Below are positions 35,213 through 46,208 of a stretch of DNA of 64,000 nucleotides, one piece after another (the first letter of the stretch is position 1; each line of letters opens with the position of its first letter). The position numbers and the translations under genes were made by a program. Source of the DNA: Gnetum montanum (Eukaryota; Streptophyta; Gnetopsida; Gnetales; Gnetaceae); the NCBI GenBank assembly GCA_015680685.1, contig MNCI01027083.1, forward strand, positions 23,174 to 87,173, read 5' to 3'. The notes under the pieces were generated by a model that saw nothing but the letters and a program-made list of their open reading frames with translations, did no database searches and had not been told where the DNA came from.

Positions 35213-38200
35213 ATCATGGGTCATCTTCACCTGCATCATCTTCACCCACATCATTTACTCCTACATCATTCCCTTCCGCATCGCCTTCCTTTGCACTGCC
35301 TTCTTCTGACTCTTCATTTTTGCCCTCTACAGCCCTGCATCTTCATCTAGAATTTGCATTGTAAAAGTGAAGTAGTCAGCTAGAGCAACACATGAAAGCT
35401 AGAATAGAGCATAAGCCTTAACATAGCAGAAAGTGACTAACCCAAGATGGCACCACATCTACCTTGAAGGGTATGCGATCCAAACCGAGCCCAAGGCGAT
35501 GCTGGACCTCCTCCTCCGTGATATTTGCCCAATGCCTATTGCATGGTTTAGTGTCTGTAGTAGCTTTCTTCTTTTCAATGATCATTCATCTTGGTGGTCC
35601 CGAAGAAAAGGAGGTAGTAGTGGTCTCACCTGTGGGAAGGTCCACTTCCTGTTCAGGAGATTCACTGACCATTACCTGCTCCATGAACTTGTTGTAAGCT
35701 TCAGAAGCACTGATGGCATTCAGGAATGCTTCATAGGTAAACACCTTCATTGAAGCATCCTGGTATAGTTAACGGTAGGTGGCACGTTCTAGTTTATACA
35801 TGTGTTTATGATTTTTTTGGGATTGCCCCCACTCGTAAACTCTGGCATTGTAGTCTTTCCAGTCTTGGTTCTTTTGAGCCAACAAGTCCATCAGCATCCA
35901 CTGTTCTATTATCTCCTGGGTGGCCTTGTTGTTACGTCGCACAACTATCTAGTATCTAGCATAATTTATGATAGTTGTGCGCCAAATGCCATCATTGGTA
36001 TCACGAGCTAGGAGAAACTCTTACCTGGATTGAAGGTCTCCCACTTTGGCACTCAGTTCAGCATTCTCTTTCTCAGTCCTCTGGACCCATTTCCACAGGT
36101 CCTCATTGATGCACCTACACTCCCACAAGGAGCATGCCGAGTGCAAAGTGCATTTGCTAGCCTTGTCATATATACAACGAGGCACCTTGGTCACTTCAGG
36201 TGGGAATGTAGGCATGGCATCGACTTTCAATGCCCGTGTTGGGTCCCACTTGAGTTGAAGAAAGAGTGCATTAGTCACACTTGCATAGCAAAGTTAGCCA
36301 CTCAAGAAGTCTAGCGTAGCAACCTCAAAGAGCCTAGCATAGCTACTTTACTTACCCACTTCAGGATCAACCTATCTGAGATGACCAATCATGTCGTCAA
36401 TGACTTGCATGAATGTAAACTTGTCAGGGGTCCTGCAGCATTAACAGTGGTGTCTGTCATGCAACCAAACACATCAGTAATGACTGAGATGGATTTCAAT
36501 AAAGCTGTGAGTAACACAAATGATAATGTAAGGGCTCCTACATAGTAAACCCTCGGGGGTGATAACGGGGGGATCGCCCATCGACATAGTGTCAAATATA
36601 TTATCAAACTCACCACCATCTAATTGAAATTCCCCTTCTTTCTAGCTTAAAACTATGGTAGCACCCTTAGCATTTGTTTGCTACCCTGATGCTAAACTGT
36701 GTTCAGTAGAGGGACCTCTAGTAGAAGTCCCTTTTCGGTCAAGGTGTGCTTTGTCTTTATTTGTTGGTGCCTTTCTTTTCAAGGCACCAACACCCTCCTC
36801 ATCCATAGGAGACTCCTCTTCGTCTCCAAAAATGTTCTCCTCATCAGTAGGAGGATTTTTCTTGATGATAATAGCCCCTTCCTTAGTGACAGGATCTCCT
36901 TCCCTCTTAACTAGGGCCCTTTCCTCTATGACTGGGCCCCTTGAGTCTTTATTTTCTACCTCTATCTTGGGGGTTGACACCTCTTCATTACCTTCTTCTT
37001 CTTCTTCTTCTTCCTCTAGTAAAAAAAAAACATATTCACGTTATAACTTAAATTGCACTAGCTAAAGTAGGTGCTACGCTATGCTACGCTACCTAGCGTA
37101 GCACAACATAGCAAGAATTTAATCAAAAGGTGAAGAGACAAACATAAAGAAGTGCATTTACCGATGGAAGGCTATGTCCTGTGTAGCTTAAATCATAGTG
37201 ATGGCCCCCCTTCCTTGACTGTATGAGGAGGCTCCTCGTCTGGATGAGGCATCTTTTGCCACAACTTACTAGCCACCAACTCGGAGATGAGACATTTCCC
37301 CTATGATACACTACCTGTAGATGTATGGGATGCCTCTCTGACATTGTCCTAGCCACAGACATTTTAGGCCACTTGATTCTTAGTCGTCATAGAAAATAAT
37401 TCCCCAATAGCTTCTGGGGGATCTTGGGCTTGGGTGATCTGGAGGATTTGGTAGATCCACGATTTCGAAATCTGGTTATGATCTTGCACAACCTAGAATC
37501 CATTCTCACGGACTACCAAAAACTTTGCAAAATGCCACAAGTAGACTATGTAAAAGGCATGGTGTATGTTGAAATGAGACTCCTACTTCTTATGAAGTGT
37601 GACCATTTCAGTTTGCAGGCCCTTGCATAGATGCCTAGCTTAGTTGTAGCAAGCCCCCTCTTCCATGACCTCCCGCATCATCCAAGGTTGCTCAATCCCA
37701 ATGATCTTTCCTTGGGAAAGTAGCTAAGGGAAAGCATGGGCATAGAAGATGGGATAAAAATCTTTGGTAGCTCTCCGCTTGACCTTCTCCATGAGGATCC
37801 CCTTTTGTCCTTTTGCAACTCCTAGGCACTTCTCAATGTAATCCCTCTAATGATTCACCTCTTTCTTGGTCTTTGACCCTATAGGGAGGCCATTAGCAGG
37901 GACACCAAAAAGGTCCACGAATAGCTGGTCATTGATTTCAAGGACCACCTGCACACTATGTACACATGTGTAAAAGTAGTCTACCTTTTTAGAAAAGGAG
38001 TCTACTAGGGCTAGCATCTCAACGGTAGGGATGCTTGGATTCAGGGTCAGGAACAAATCCATGAGCCCAGCATCTTGAAGGTGCTTGATCAGGAATTCCA
38101 AGGTTGTGTTGCATATCCAATGTTGGATCTCATCTACTTCCTTGTACTTGAAGTAGAAGTGAGCCTCTTGGTTCCCAGAGGTAATCACCGTCACCTCCTG

Positions 38201-39858
38201 GGACTTCTTCGTCCCTATAGCAGTTTGCTCAAAAGCACAAAAACACAAAAAAAGAAAAAAAGAAAAAAATAAGTTAGGCAAAGCATAAGTAGTAGAAAAA
38301 ATAGGAATGAAACTTGAACATTCAGTAACTTACTATTTAGCTTACCAGGTTTAAATGGTGACGAGAATGGTAGAAGATCAACCAAGACATCCTCAACGGC
38401 GATCGGTTTAAAGGGTGCCCATCACTCATCCCTCATCCAACCAACCAAACTCCTTGCATTTTTCATAGAGTTTGGAATACCAGGTTGGGTAGGTTTTGTA
38501 CTCACCCATGCATTGGCCTATCACACCTGCACGCATATTCTCAGCGGAAGAAAACTCCTACAACACCGTCTATGCTAAGGTCAACACATCCGTATCATCA
38601 TGAAACCCATTCTTGTTGATGAAAAACCTAGTAACAAAAACACACTGTTAACATTTGGTTAGTGTAGCAAACATTGCATAGCGTAGTGGAACATGCCTAC
38701 AAAACTCACCTGCTAGCACTGTAAATGGTTCTTGGTGGGTTTTGGAAGCACGTTCCCATGTGACACGCAAGAAACAAAGTGTTGTAGGGATGGTAGCAAT
38801 TATACTTAGGCATCTCCCAAATCTAGGCCAAACACCTCAAATTTCTAGGGTGCTGACTAGATTCTTCTCCCTGCCCGTTGCTAATCGCTCCATCCATCAA
38901 AAATCTCAGAATACCCTAATTTTTCCCAGGTCGCAGGTTTTCTATTATGACAGTCATTACCTCCACCAAGTATGACCAAATGATCACACTGAAGTGATGG
39001 AGGAGAAATTGTAGGAGGTTTTGCGTTCCCTCCTGGAACCAGACCACCTGTTTTCCCACATGTGCATGGAGTGGAGGAACATTGGTCACTAGTTCGCTCA
39101 CGCAGCATAGGACCCCCATGATTTTTAGGATAATCAAGATTGGCCTTAGCACTATCCTGCACAACACAATAGCAAATGTTAACAACATGTTTGAGTGAAG
39201 TTCAAATATAGCATAGCAAACTAGAAATTTAGCAGATAGCGTAGCATGATTCTCTTTATGCATATAGCATAGCAAAAAACACGAAGGTAATAGTTTAGCA
39301 GAACTAGCTTACTGTAGTAGCAAATAAACTAAAAACAAATCTTTAAACAAAGAAGAGTTCAATGTGTTGCATTAGTCCCAAAAACTCTTATGCTTGACAC
39401 AATGATTTGCATTACGTTGTGACAAAAAAGGTGTTATGCTATGACATCATGCACATGGCCAAACCCTTCTAAGGATCGTACGCTATGCTATTTGCATGCC
39501 AAGTGGCTCAAATCGTCCAAGCCTCTGCAGTAATGATAGCCACAGTGATGGTGGTCTAGGGGACCTTGCATGCAACCTTAGCGTAGCATCTATACATCCA
39601 CTGTGACCAAAACGACAATAGTGATGGTGTAAGGGCCAAAACAACGATAACACGATGACAGGAAAACATAGATAGCTAAACAAAATCATAGAAATAAAAC
39701 AAAAAAAGTAAAAACAATAATAGAGGCATAAGAAAATAGAGGAAGCATAGCAGCCTACTAGGCCAACGGTGTCTCCTCTTGCACCATGATGCATGCCTGT
39801 GACACACATCATCGACCTTGGTGAGTGCCAGGTGTTTGCATTCTTTCCTGGGAGCCAT
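35213..39858 (-). pseudogene. Antisense multi-exon gene inside element 1
   Basis: Read on the minus strand. Start MAPRKECKHLALTK at 39858. Proposed exons: E2 39156-38710 (acceptor TGTGTTGTGCAG, donor GTGAGT); E3 38627-38346 (acceptor TTACTAG, donor GTAAGC; GQCMGEYKTYPTWYSKLYEK); E4 38214-37162 (acceptor GCTATAG, donor GTAAAT; EAHFYFKYKEVDEIQHWICN and LFVDLFGVPANGLPIGSK); E5 from 37015 (acceptor ACTAG; Glu-rich, KIEVENKDSRGPVIEERALV); E6 36504-36373 (acceptor CTCACAG); E7 ending 36025 (donor GTAAGAG; RTEKENAELSAKVGDLQS); E8 about 35960-35450 (ASMKVFTYEAFLNAISASEA); E9 acidic tail to 35213 (EESEEGSAKEGDAEGND). Internal stops occur in most exons. E4 looks like the 'plant transposon protein' domain found in extra ORFs of plant gypsy elements. 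Introns carry GCGTAGC palindromes. Confidence 0.65.
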
Positions 39859-40194
39859 CGTCTTGCTTGCCGACTCCTTCGTTGCTACATCGAATCACCT
39901 TGATCTTTATTGGCACAATCGCTATGCACTCCGAATGTGGGCTTTTCTCTCTGAATGTGGGCTCTACATTGTTATGGTAAAAATGACAAGTTTACCAGGG
40001 GTTAACCCTTATTTATAGCCAAAATGATGAAAAGAAAACTTGTTATTCTCTCTCCCCATTTAATGCGGAGTATTTTCTACAGCGTAGCATGCCTACCATG
40101 ACGTAGTAGCACTGTTCGCATTAAGACAGGTGGGCCTGGGTGAAACACCTTAACACACGTCAAACTAGCTGTTTACCTTCACAAAAATATCCCA

Positions 40195-40610
40195 TCAGTA
40201 GTCTGCAAAGACCTTAAACTAGCAATCCTAACACATAGTTTCAATCTAGCTAGCAATTTGCAAAGACCTTAAACTAGCAGTTTCGACCTTTTAAACTAGA
40301 AGTTTCCCATTTTTACATCCGCAGTTTTGCATTTTTACATTAGCAGCTTTGCATTCTTTATACTAGTAGCTTTTCATTTTTACATCTAAGTAGTTCGCAG
40401 AGACCTTAAACTAGTACCTTCCAAATTTTGCATTCTGGCAGTCCGCAATGACCTTAAACTAATACTCTAACCTATTGGCAATCCAAAAAGATGTTAAACT
40501 AATAGATTTTGCATTTTTACATTAGCAGTTTTGCATTTTTACACTAGAATTTTTACATTGTTACTTCCAGACAATCCACCACGACCTTAAACTGGAAAAT
40601 CTTAATTTTT
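40195..40610. repeat. Tandem array 2 in element 1
   Basis: Irregular alternation of AGACCTTAAACTAGCA blocks and TTTTGCATTTTTACATTAGC blocks, lying just upstream of the resumption of pol. Confidence 0.75.
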
Positions 40611-40780
40611 CTATCATACTTTCTACTTATTTCTATTGCTCACATTTCATTGCTACTTTGCAAATTTTCACTATGTACAGTTACTACAAATAGGTACCTC
40701 TTGACTAGACTTTCATCTCATTTTGATAGGTTAAGAGAGAATGGAAATCCATCATGATCTCTCTTCACCTTTAGCTTTAG

Positions 40781-41950
40781 CAGGTACACATGGCAAACTC
40801 GCAAGACAATTGAACCTAGAGCTAATAGACTGGGAATCACTCGTTGTTAGCATCGTAGCATCCTTAGAAGCATTCCCAGACTAGCCTAAGCATCTGGTCC
40901 AAGCCCTAGATTTAGAGGTTGGGGATGTAACTGAGGACCCTCTCAGTGAAACGCCTATGACCACATCCAGGGGGGAGATAAAAACGTTGAAACTTAGTTC
41001 TCTCCTAGATTCGCAGACGCACAAAAATGTAGCCAAAATTCTGCAAGATAATATGGAAGTCTTTGCATGGTCATACAATGACATGCTAGGTTTAGATCCT
41101 AGGTTGATACAACACAACATCATCTTAGACCTGTGCATGAAAGCGATTAAGTAGAAGGCTCGCAAGGTTAAACCAGAGATTGTGCTAGTCGTACAAGATG
41201 AAATCACCAAGCTATACCAGGCTGGTTTCATTTAGGTAGTTTATTACTTGGAATGGGTGTCTAACATCATTGTAGTTTCTAAGAAAAAGGGAGGAATAAG
41301 AATCTATATAGACTTTTGAGATCTAAACAAGGCAATAATCAAAGATGATTTCCCACTTCCGAGTATCGATCAACTCATTAACATTATAGCTGATCATGCT
41401 CTGATATCCTTTATGGATGGTTTCTCTAACTATAACCAAATTTTCATTAACCTAGACCATTAGTTAACAAAAACCTTCATGACCTCATGGGGTACCTTTT
41501 GTTACACTATGATGCCTTTAGGGCTCAAGAATGTCAGAGCAACCTACTTATGAGCCATGACTTACATCTTTAGCGACTACATCTTAGAAATGCTGAACGA
41601 TTATGTAGATGACATAGCAGTGAAATCTAAGGAAGCCATTGATCATCCCAATGATCTAGGTGTAGTTCTCAAACATTGCCAGATGCATGATTTACGCCTC
41701 AATCCTAAAATGTGTGTCTTCTAGGTGAGAACCAGATGCATGCTAGGGTTTGTAGTGTTAGAGGCTAGAATATGAGTGGACCCAGACAAAGTCAAGGCCA
41801 TCGTTAACTTGGTGCCACTTACAAATCTTAAGGAATTTCATGGGTTACAAGGTAGAGTATAGTTCATCAGAAGGTTTATAGCAAAATTGAGTGACAAGTT
41901 ATTCCCCATGCAACATTTACTGAAGAAGGGGTTAACTTCGAATGGACATC
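40781..41950 (+). pseudogene. Reverse transcriptase of element 1
   Basis: The pre-RT text (VFAWSYNDMLGLDPRLIQHN near 41060) is typical of Tat/gypsy pol. RT motifs follow: SNIIVVSKKKGGIRIYIDF, SFMDGFSNYNQIFI carrying the first Asp, MMPLGLKNVRATY, and an intact YVDD box at 41602-41613 (NDYVDDIAVKS). Stops at 41152, 41234, 41318, 41461 and others. The C-terminal connection (KEFHGLQGRV, FIRRFIAKLSD) is readable to about 41920. Confidence 0.85.
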
Positions 41951-41959
41951 ATAGTGCCA

Positions 41960-42330
41960 ACAAGCCTTTGATTATTTGAAGAAAGACCTTTTGCATCTCC
42001 CAACTATTTACCCATCATAGAGGGATAAAACTTTCTTCATCTACCTTGCCACATCAAACACATTTATTATGACACTGTTATGTCAGAAATAGGATGACAG
42101 TTCTGAGATACTAGTGAGATACTAGCATATGAAGTGAAATACAATGAGGTGGAGAAAACCTACCTTGCCTTAGTGCTTACATTGAAGAAGTGGAGACACT
42201 ACCTATTTCATAGCAAGATTAACATTATTTGCAAGAGCAACATACTCTAGGCTATCACAAATAATTTGTATGAATGTAGTGGGATAGCTTGGTGGTAAGC
42301 AATAATAGCAAAATTCAATTTACATTATGT
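41960..42330 (+). pseudogene. RNase H (retroviral type) of element 1
   Basis: DKTFFIYLATSNTFIMTLLC near 42020 is the first strand. Later text is frameshifted; a KWRHYLFHSKINIICKSN-like stretch near 42190-42240 is the strand before the last Asp. Degraded, identified mainly by place after RT. Confidence 0.6.
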
Positions 42331-42429
42331 GAGCCAATCATCAATGAAAGGTCAAGCCATAGCAACGCAACTTCGACCTCACCCATCGATAACCAAGCGA
42401 TCATAGATCCCGAATTCCCAGACGCCATC

Positions 42430-42720
42430 CCATCACATCTTGAAGCTACTTTGCATTTTGATGGTGCCTCAACCACGCAAGGGGGTAGTGCATCTGCTAT
42501 CATTACGTTCTCCTCTGGGGAAATGTAGCCTTTAACTTATCGTTTTACGTTCCCTTGTACAAACAACATGGCAGAGTATGAGGGGTTACTCAAGGGCCTC
42601 TTAGTAGCCCAAGCATTAAGCATACAACACCTGGCAATTCGCGGAGATTCACAACTAGTTGTGAATCAAATCACTGAGGTCTACACCTGCAAGGCTACAC
42701 ACCTGTAACCCTACTGTGAC
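42430..42720 (+). pseudogene. Second, archaeal-type RNase H of element 1
   Basis: FDGASTTQGGSASAIITF gives the first catalytic Asp, then NNMAEYEGLLKGLLVAQALS with the Glu, and IRGDSQLVVNQITEVY with the second Asp. This duplicate RNase H is the defining feature of Tat-lineage gypsy elements. The three catalytic positions are retained, although a stop (TAG, 42526-42528) interrupts the frame. Confidence 0.85.
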
Positions 42721-42984
42721 TTAGCGAAAAGCCTATTCAAATATTTTGCAACAACGGATGTGCCACATGTGCCATGCAATAAAAACACCGTAGCATATGC
42801 CCTAGCCATCCTAGTGTTAAATATTCCATCACACTTGTTCACAAGTTCGCCAACCTCGATTATCGAGTGTGTGGAGCCTATCACTTAGGTGGTACACATA
42901 GCCTCTATCAGCGCTGTGGATACCTAGGAGTGGTATGTCAAAATTAAAGCCTACCTGCAACATGGAAATCCCCCAAGCATTTTC

Positions 42985-44170
42985 ACATCTACCCAGAGAG
43001 ATGTGATCCATAAGTGTGCTCAACAATATGTGCTTATGGGAGACAACACCTTGTGTAAATACTCCTATGACAGGATATTACTAGCATGTGTAAATGAGGA
43101 GCAAGAACATAAGGTAATTAATGAAGTACACGAGGGATTGTGTGGTGGACACATAGCACCTAGGGCTATGACTACAAAAATCAGACGTCTAGGGTACTAT
43201 TGGCCTCACATGGAGCATGATTTCTTGGAAAAAGTCAAGATGTGTGATATGTGCCAACGATACAAAAATCTCATACATGTTTCACCTACAGAGTTGCATC
43301 CAACGCAAATCACATGGCCTTTCCAGCAATGGGGACTAGACCTCATAGGACCTATCACGCCTAAGTCTACCACAGGGCATAGCTTCATCATCACTGCCAC
43401 TAAGTATTTTACTAAGTGGGCAGAGGCTATCTCCTTGAGGAAGGCTACATCTCAGCAAGTTTGCCACTTCATCTTGGACAACATCATGATAAGGTTTTGG
43501 CTTCCCATGACTATTGTGACCAACAACAAGCCATAGTTCAGTAGTGTGGAAGCCTGACCATTTTGCAGCAATCTTGGCATTAGATAATCATTCTCCTCGT
43601 CATATTACCCATAGGTGAATGAACAAGCAGAGGATACAAATAAGTCCATCATTATCTTGCTGAAGAGAATGCTTAACAATAGCAAGAGGTAATGGCATGA
43701 GCAAATCCTCTATGTGCTATGGGCTTACAGGATGACATGTAGGACTACGATAGGTAAGACACCTTATAGTCTTGTTTATGGATCTGAAGTGATGTTACCT
43801 CTTTAGTTGCAAGTTCCATCACTCTGGATGATCCTATCAAATGTCGTGAGTGAAGCCCAGAACAACGAGTCGAGGATCATCGACCTCAACTCAATAGAGG
43901 AGGAGTGTGCACAGACACTAAGTCACATAGAGCATTATCAAAATAAGAAGCGGTAGAAACATCATGAAAATCTACATCAATGACTAATATAGAAGGGAGA
44001 CCTCATTCTCAAGGTTTTCCATGAGCATATGAACAAATTCTCAACAAACTGGGAAGGTCCATACATGGTTATAAAAGCCTTTGGGAATGGGGCCTTCAAG
44101 TTGGCAAACATGGACCGTAACGAGTTTGAAAATCCAGTGAATCACTCATATCTCAAGCCATACTACATCT
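42985..44170 (+). pseudogene. Integrase of element 1
   Basis: The N-terminal HHCC zinc domain is clear (HEGLCGGHIAPRAMTTKI ... YYWPHMEHDF ... CDMCQRY, about 43120-43265). The catalytic core starts QQWGLDLIGPITPKS. The first catalytic Asp is replaced by Lys in ITATKYFTKWAEA and the second by Asn in TIVTNNKP; the Glu in NEQAEDTNKS remains. The C-terminal part (NWEGPYMVIKAFGNGAFKLA near 44050-44105) fits a gypsy C-terminal domain. Ends at about 44170. Confidence 0.9.
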
Positions 44171-44174
44171 AATG

Positions 44175-44820
44175 CATGAAACAGATAAGCAAACGTTCGC
44201 TACGACATAAAACTGGCAAAGGTAAGCAAATGTCCACTACAACGTAAAACTGGAAAATCTTCTCCAATGTTTGCTATGACGTAAAATTAGAAAAGGTGAG
44301 AAGACATCCGCTACAACATAAAATTGGCAAAGATTGTCTACTATGACGTTAAACTAGCAAAGCTCATCCACTACAACATAAAACTGGCAAAGCAGTATGC
44401 TATGACTATAAACTAGCAGAGATAATCTACCATGATGTTAAACTGGCACAGACAGTTTGCTAGGACCTTAAACTAGCTCATCCATCATCCGCTATGACTT
44501 AAAACTAGCAAAGCAGTCCGCTATGACTATAAAATAGCCTAGACAGTCCACCATGATGTTAAACTGGCACAGAAAGTTTTCTATAACCTTAAACTAGCTC
44601 ATCCACCATCCGATACGACGAAAAGCTAGCACAGACTATTTGCTAGGACTTTAAACTAGCTCATCCACCATCCGCTATGATGTTAAACTGGCACATAAAA
44701 TTTGCTAGGACCTTAAACTAGCATAGAAGTATGCTAGGACCTTAAACTAGTACACCACAATCTACTGAGACCTTAAACTAGCACACCATGGTCTACCAGG
44801 ACCTTAAACTGGGTTTGTGG
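44175..44820. repeat. Tandem array 3 in element 1
   Basis: A dozen or more imperfect copies of a unit of about 40-50 bp with cores GACCTTAAACTAGC, CATAAAACTGGCAAAG or GATGTTAAACTGGCACA, alternating with TCCGCTATGAC-type links. Lies between integrase and the 3' non-coding region. Confidence 0.85.
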
Positions 44821-44824
44821 CACA

Positions 44825-46208
44825 TCCCCAGCATACATCTATGCCAATACATAACAAGCGAGCGTGCACAGTGCCGACACGAGGTGGGACATTGTAGTTT
44901 GAGAATGCAGTTCATGATGCCAAGAAAACACCCTCTCGAACATATGTAGCTCCACTACTCTTGGCATCTTTCTAATCCTCCAGATATGTCATATGACATC
45001 TTGCTGGCCCTCCGAACCTACTGTTTCCACGGCTCATCGCCCTGGTAGTAGCTTCCCTAGTCAGCACCTGCTACTAGAGTTCTAGTTGTATTGTGGCCTA
45101 GCCACAATATTGTTATCCTCCAGCCCCTTCCAGCATCCAAGCTCAAGAGACATTTAGCTGCTGCGTAGCCCATCTTATAGTTGAACTAATAATGCTTTCC
45201 TTGGGTAGGGATTCCTATGCATCTGCATTCATGGTAACTCCTAGCCTCCTTGGTGCCATCTCCTCCACACTAATGCTGCCAAGGCCACTGCTGGCCTTCC
45301 TAGTTTAGATGTCGCATGCCTCAAGAAGAATGTCCAAAGCTCCAGCAGTGTCCAAAGAAAGCAAGACCTTTGCCTTCATTTTGCATCATGGTTTTTCCTC
45401 TTGGTTTGCTTTCTGTTGTGTTTGTAGGTGTGTTCTAGAGCGGCATTGGTCAGAGGTGCATTTCACCAGGGTGGCAGGACACTATATTGTTCCATGGTGT
45501 TAGTCTTGACTAGCTTAGCTACTTTGGAGTGCACATCATGTCCTTCCCCTTTACCTACCTTATCTCATTTCTTACACTCGCAATCCACTCTCTCCCCTCT
45601 TTTACAAGCTTTTCCTGATTCCTGTCAAGCCCTCCCATATGCTCAACCACAAAGTCCATGACACGCATAACACAACTTGCCACATGGGAAGCATTTGTAG
45701 GCAAGTTAAAGCCCCATGTGGATGTAACACAACTCATCCTGGGAACGAAACAACTATCCTGTGACAAGGTTATTTGCAAATGTAAAAGGAAAAATAGCAA
45801 AATAAAAGCGTAAAAGAGTGAAGCTCACGCAAAAAAAAAAAAAAAAAAAAAACAAAAATGTGCCTAAAAAATGGCACATAAGTTGTTTCGCAATCACCCT
45901 CTCTGAGAATCTTGATGAGAGGTTGAAGGTCAACAAAAGCAAAGATGACCGTGCAAAACAACTCCCTCACAAGCACTGTGACAAGGGATTATGCTAACTT
46001 TCATCTTTACCATTTTCCTGAACCTCCTTCGTCCCTGCTTAACCCTTCCCTTTTCCACACATAACCAATGTAACACTCTCAAGCATAGCCAAGAGACATC
46101 TTAACGATCACCAAAGAGTAATGTTAGCATCTTGTCATCCGTGGTGTTTCATATTCTTTATCGATGTCTCTCGGGTCCATCCTCCAGACATCGACAAAGA
46201 GGGGCCAA
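44825..46208. other. 3' non-coding region and polypurine tract of element 1
   Basis: Mostly unassigned. An A run of about 20 lies at 45832-45852. A minus-strand open frame (45800-45555) has the hydrophilic text MGGLDRNQEKLVKEGREWI and could be another antisense remnant. The polypurine tract AAAGAGGGG (46196-46204) abuts the 3' LTR. Confidence 0.5.

Larger units (their letters stand above)
34660..40780 (+). other. 6-kb insert between protease and RT of element 1
   Basis: No plus-strand gag-pol text is present here. Ogre-type elements have an intron between protease and RT, so this may be one. TTTAGCTTTAGCAG|GTACAC near 40781 is a usable acceptor, after which the pol frame reads HGKLARQLNLELIDWESLVV. 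The insert holds tandem arrays at 34803-35045 and 40195-40610 and, on the opposite strand, a multi-exon gene (35213-39858). The intron idea is an inference. Confidence 0.5.

Noticed and set aside
35433-36314. Several overlapping plus-strand frames of 69-106 residues
   Set aside because: Opposite strand of exons E7-E8; no start or domain evidence, and the minus-strand reading has better composition.
36655-37065. 136-residue plus-strand Ser-rich frame
   Set aside because: It is the antisense shadow of the Glu-rich exon E5 of the minus-strand gene; serine comes from the reversed GAA/GAG repeats.
45832-45852. A-rich run that could be the tail of a retroposed mRNA
   Set aside because: It lies inside the 3' non-coding region of element 1 with no gene body or target duplication next to it.
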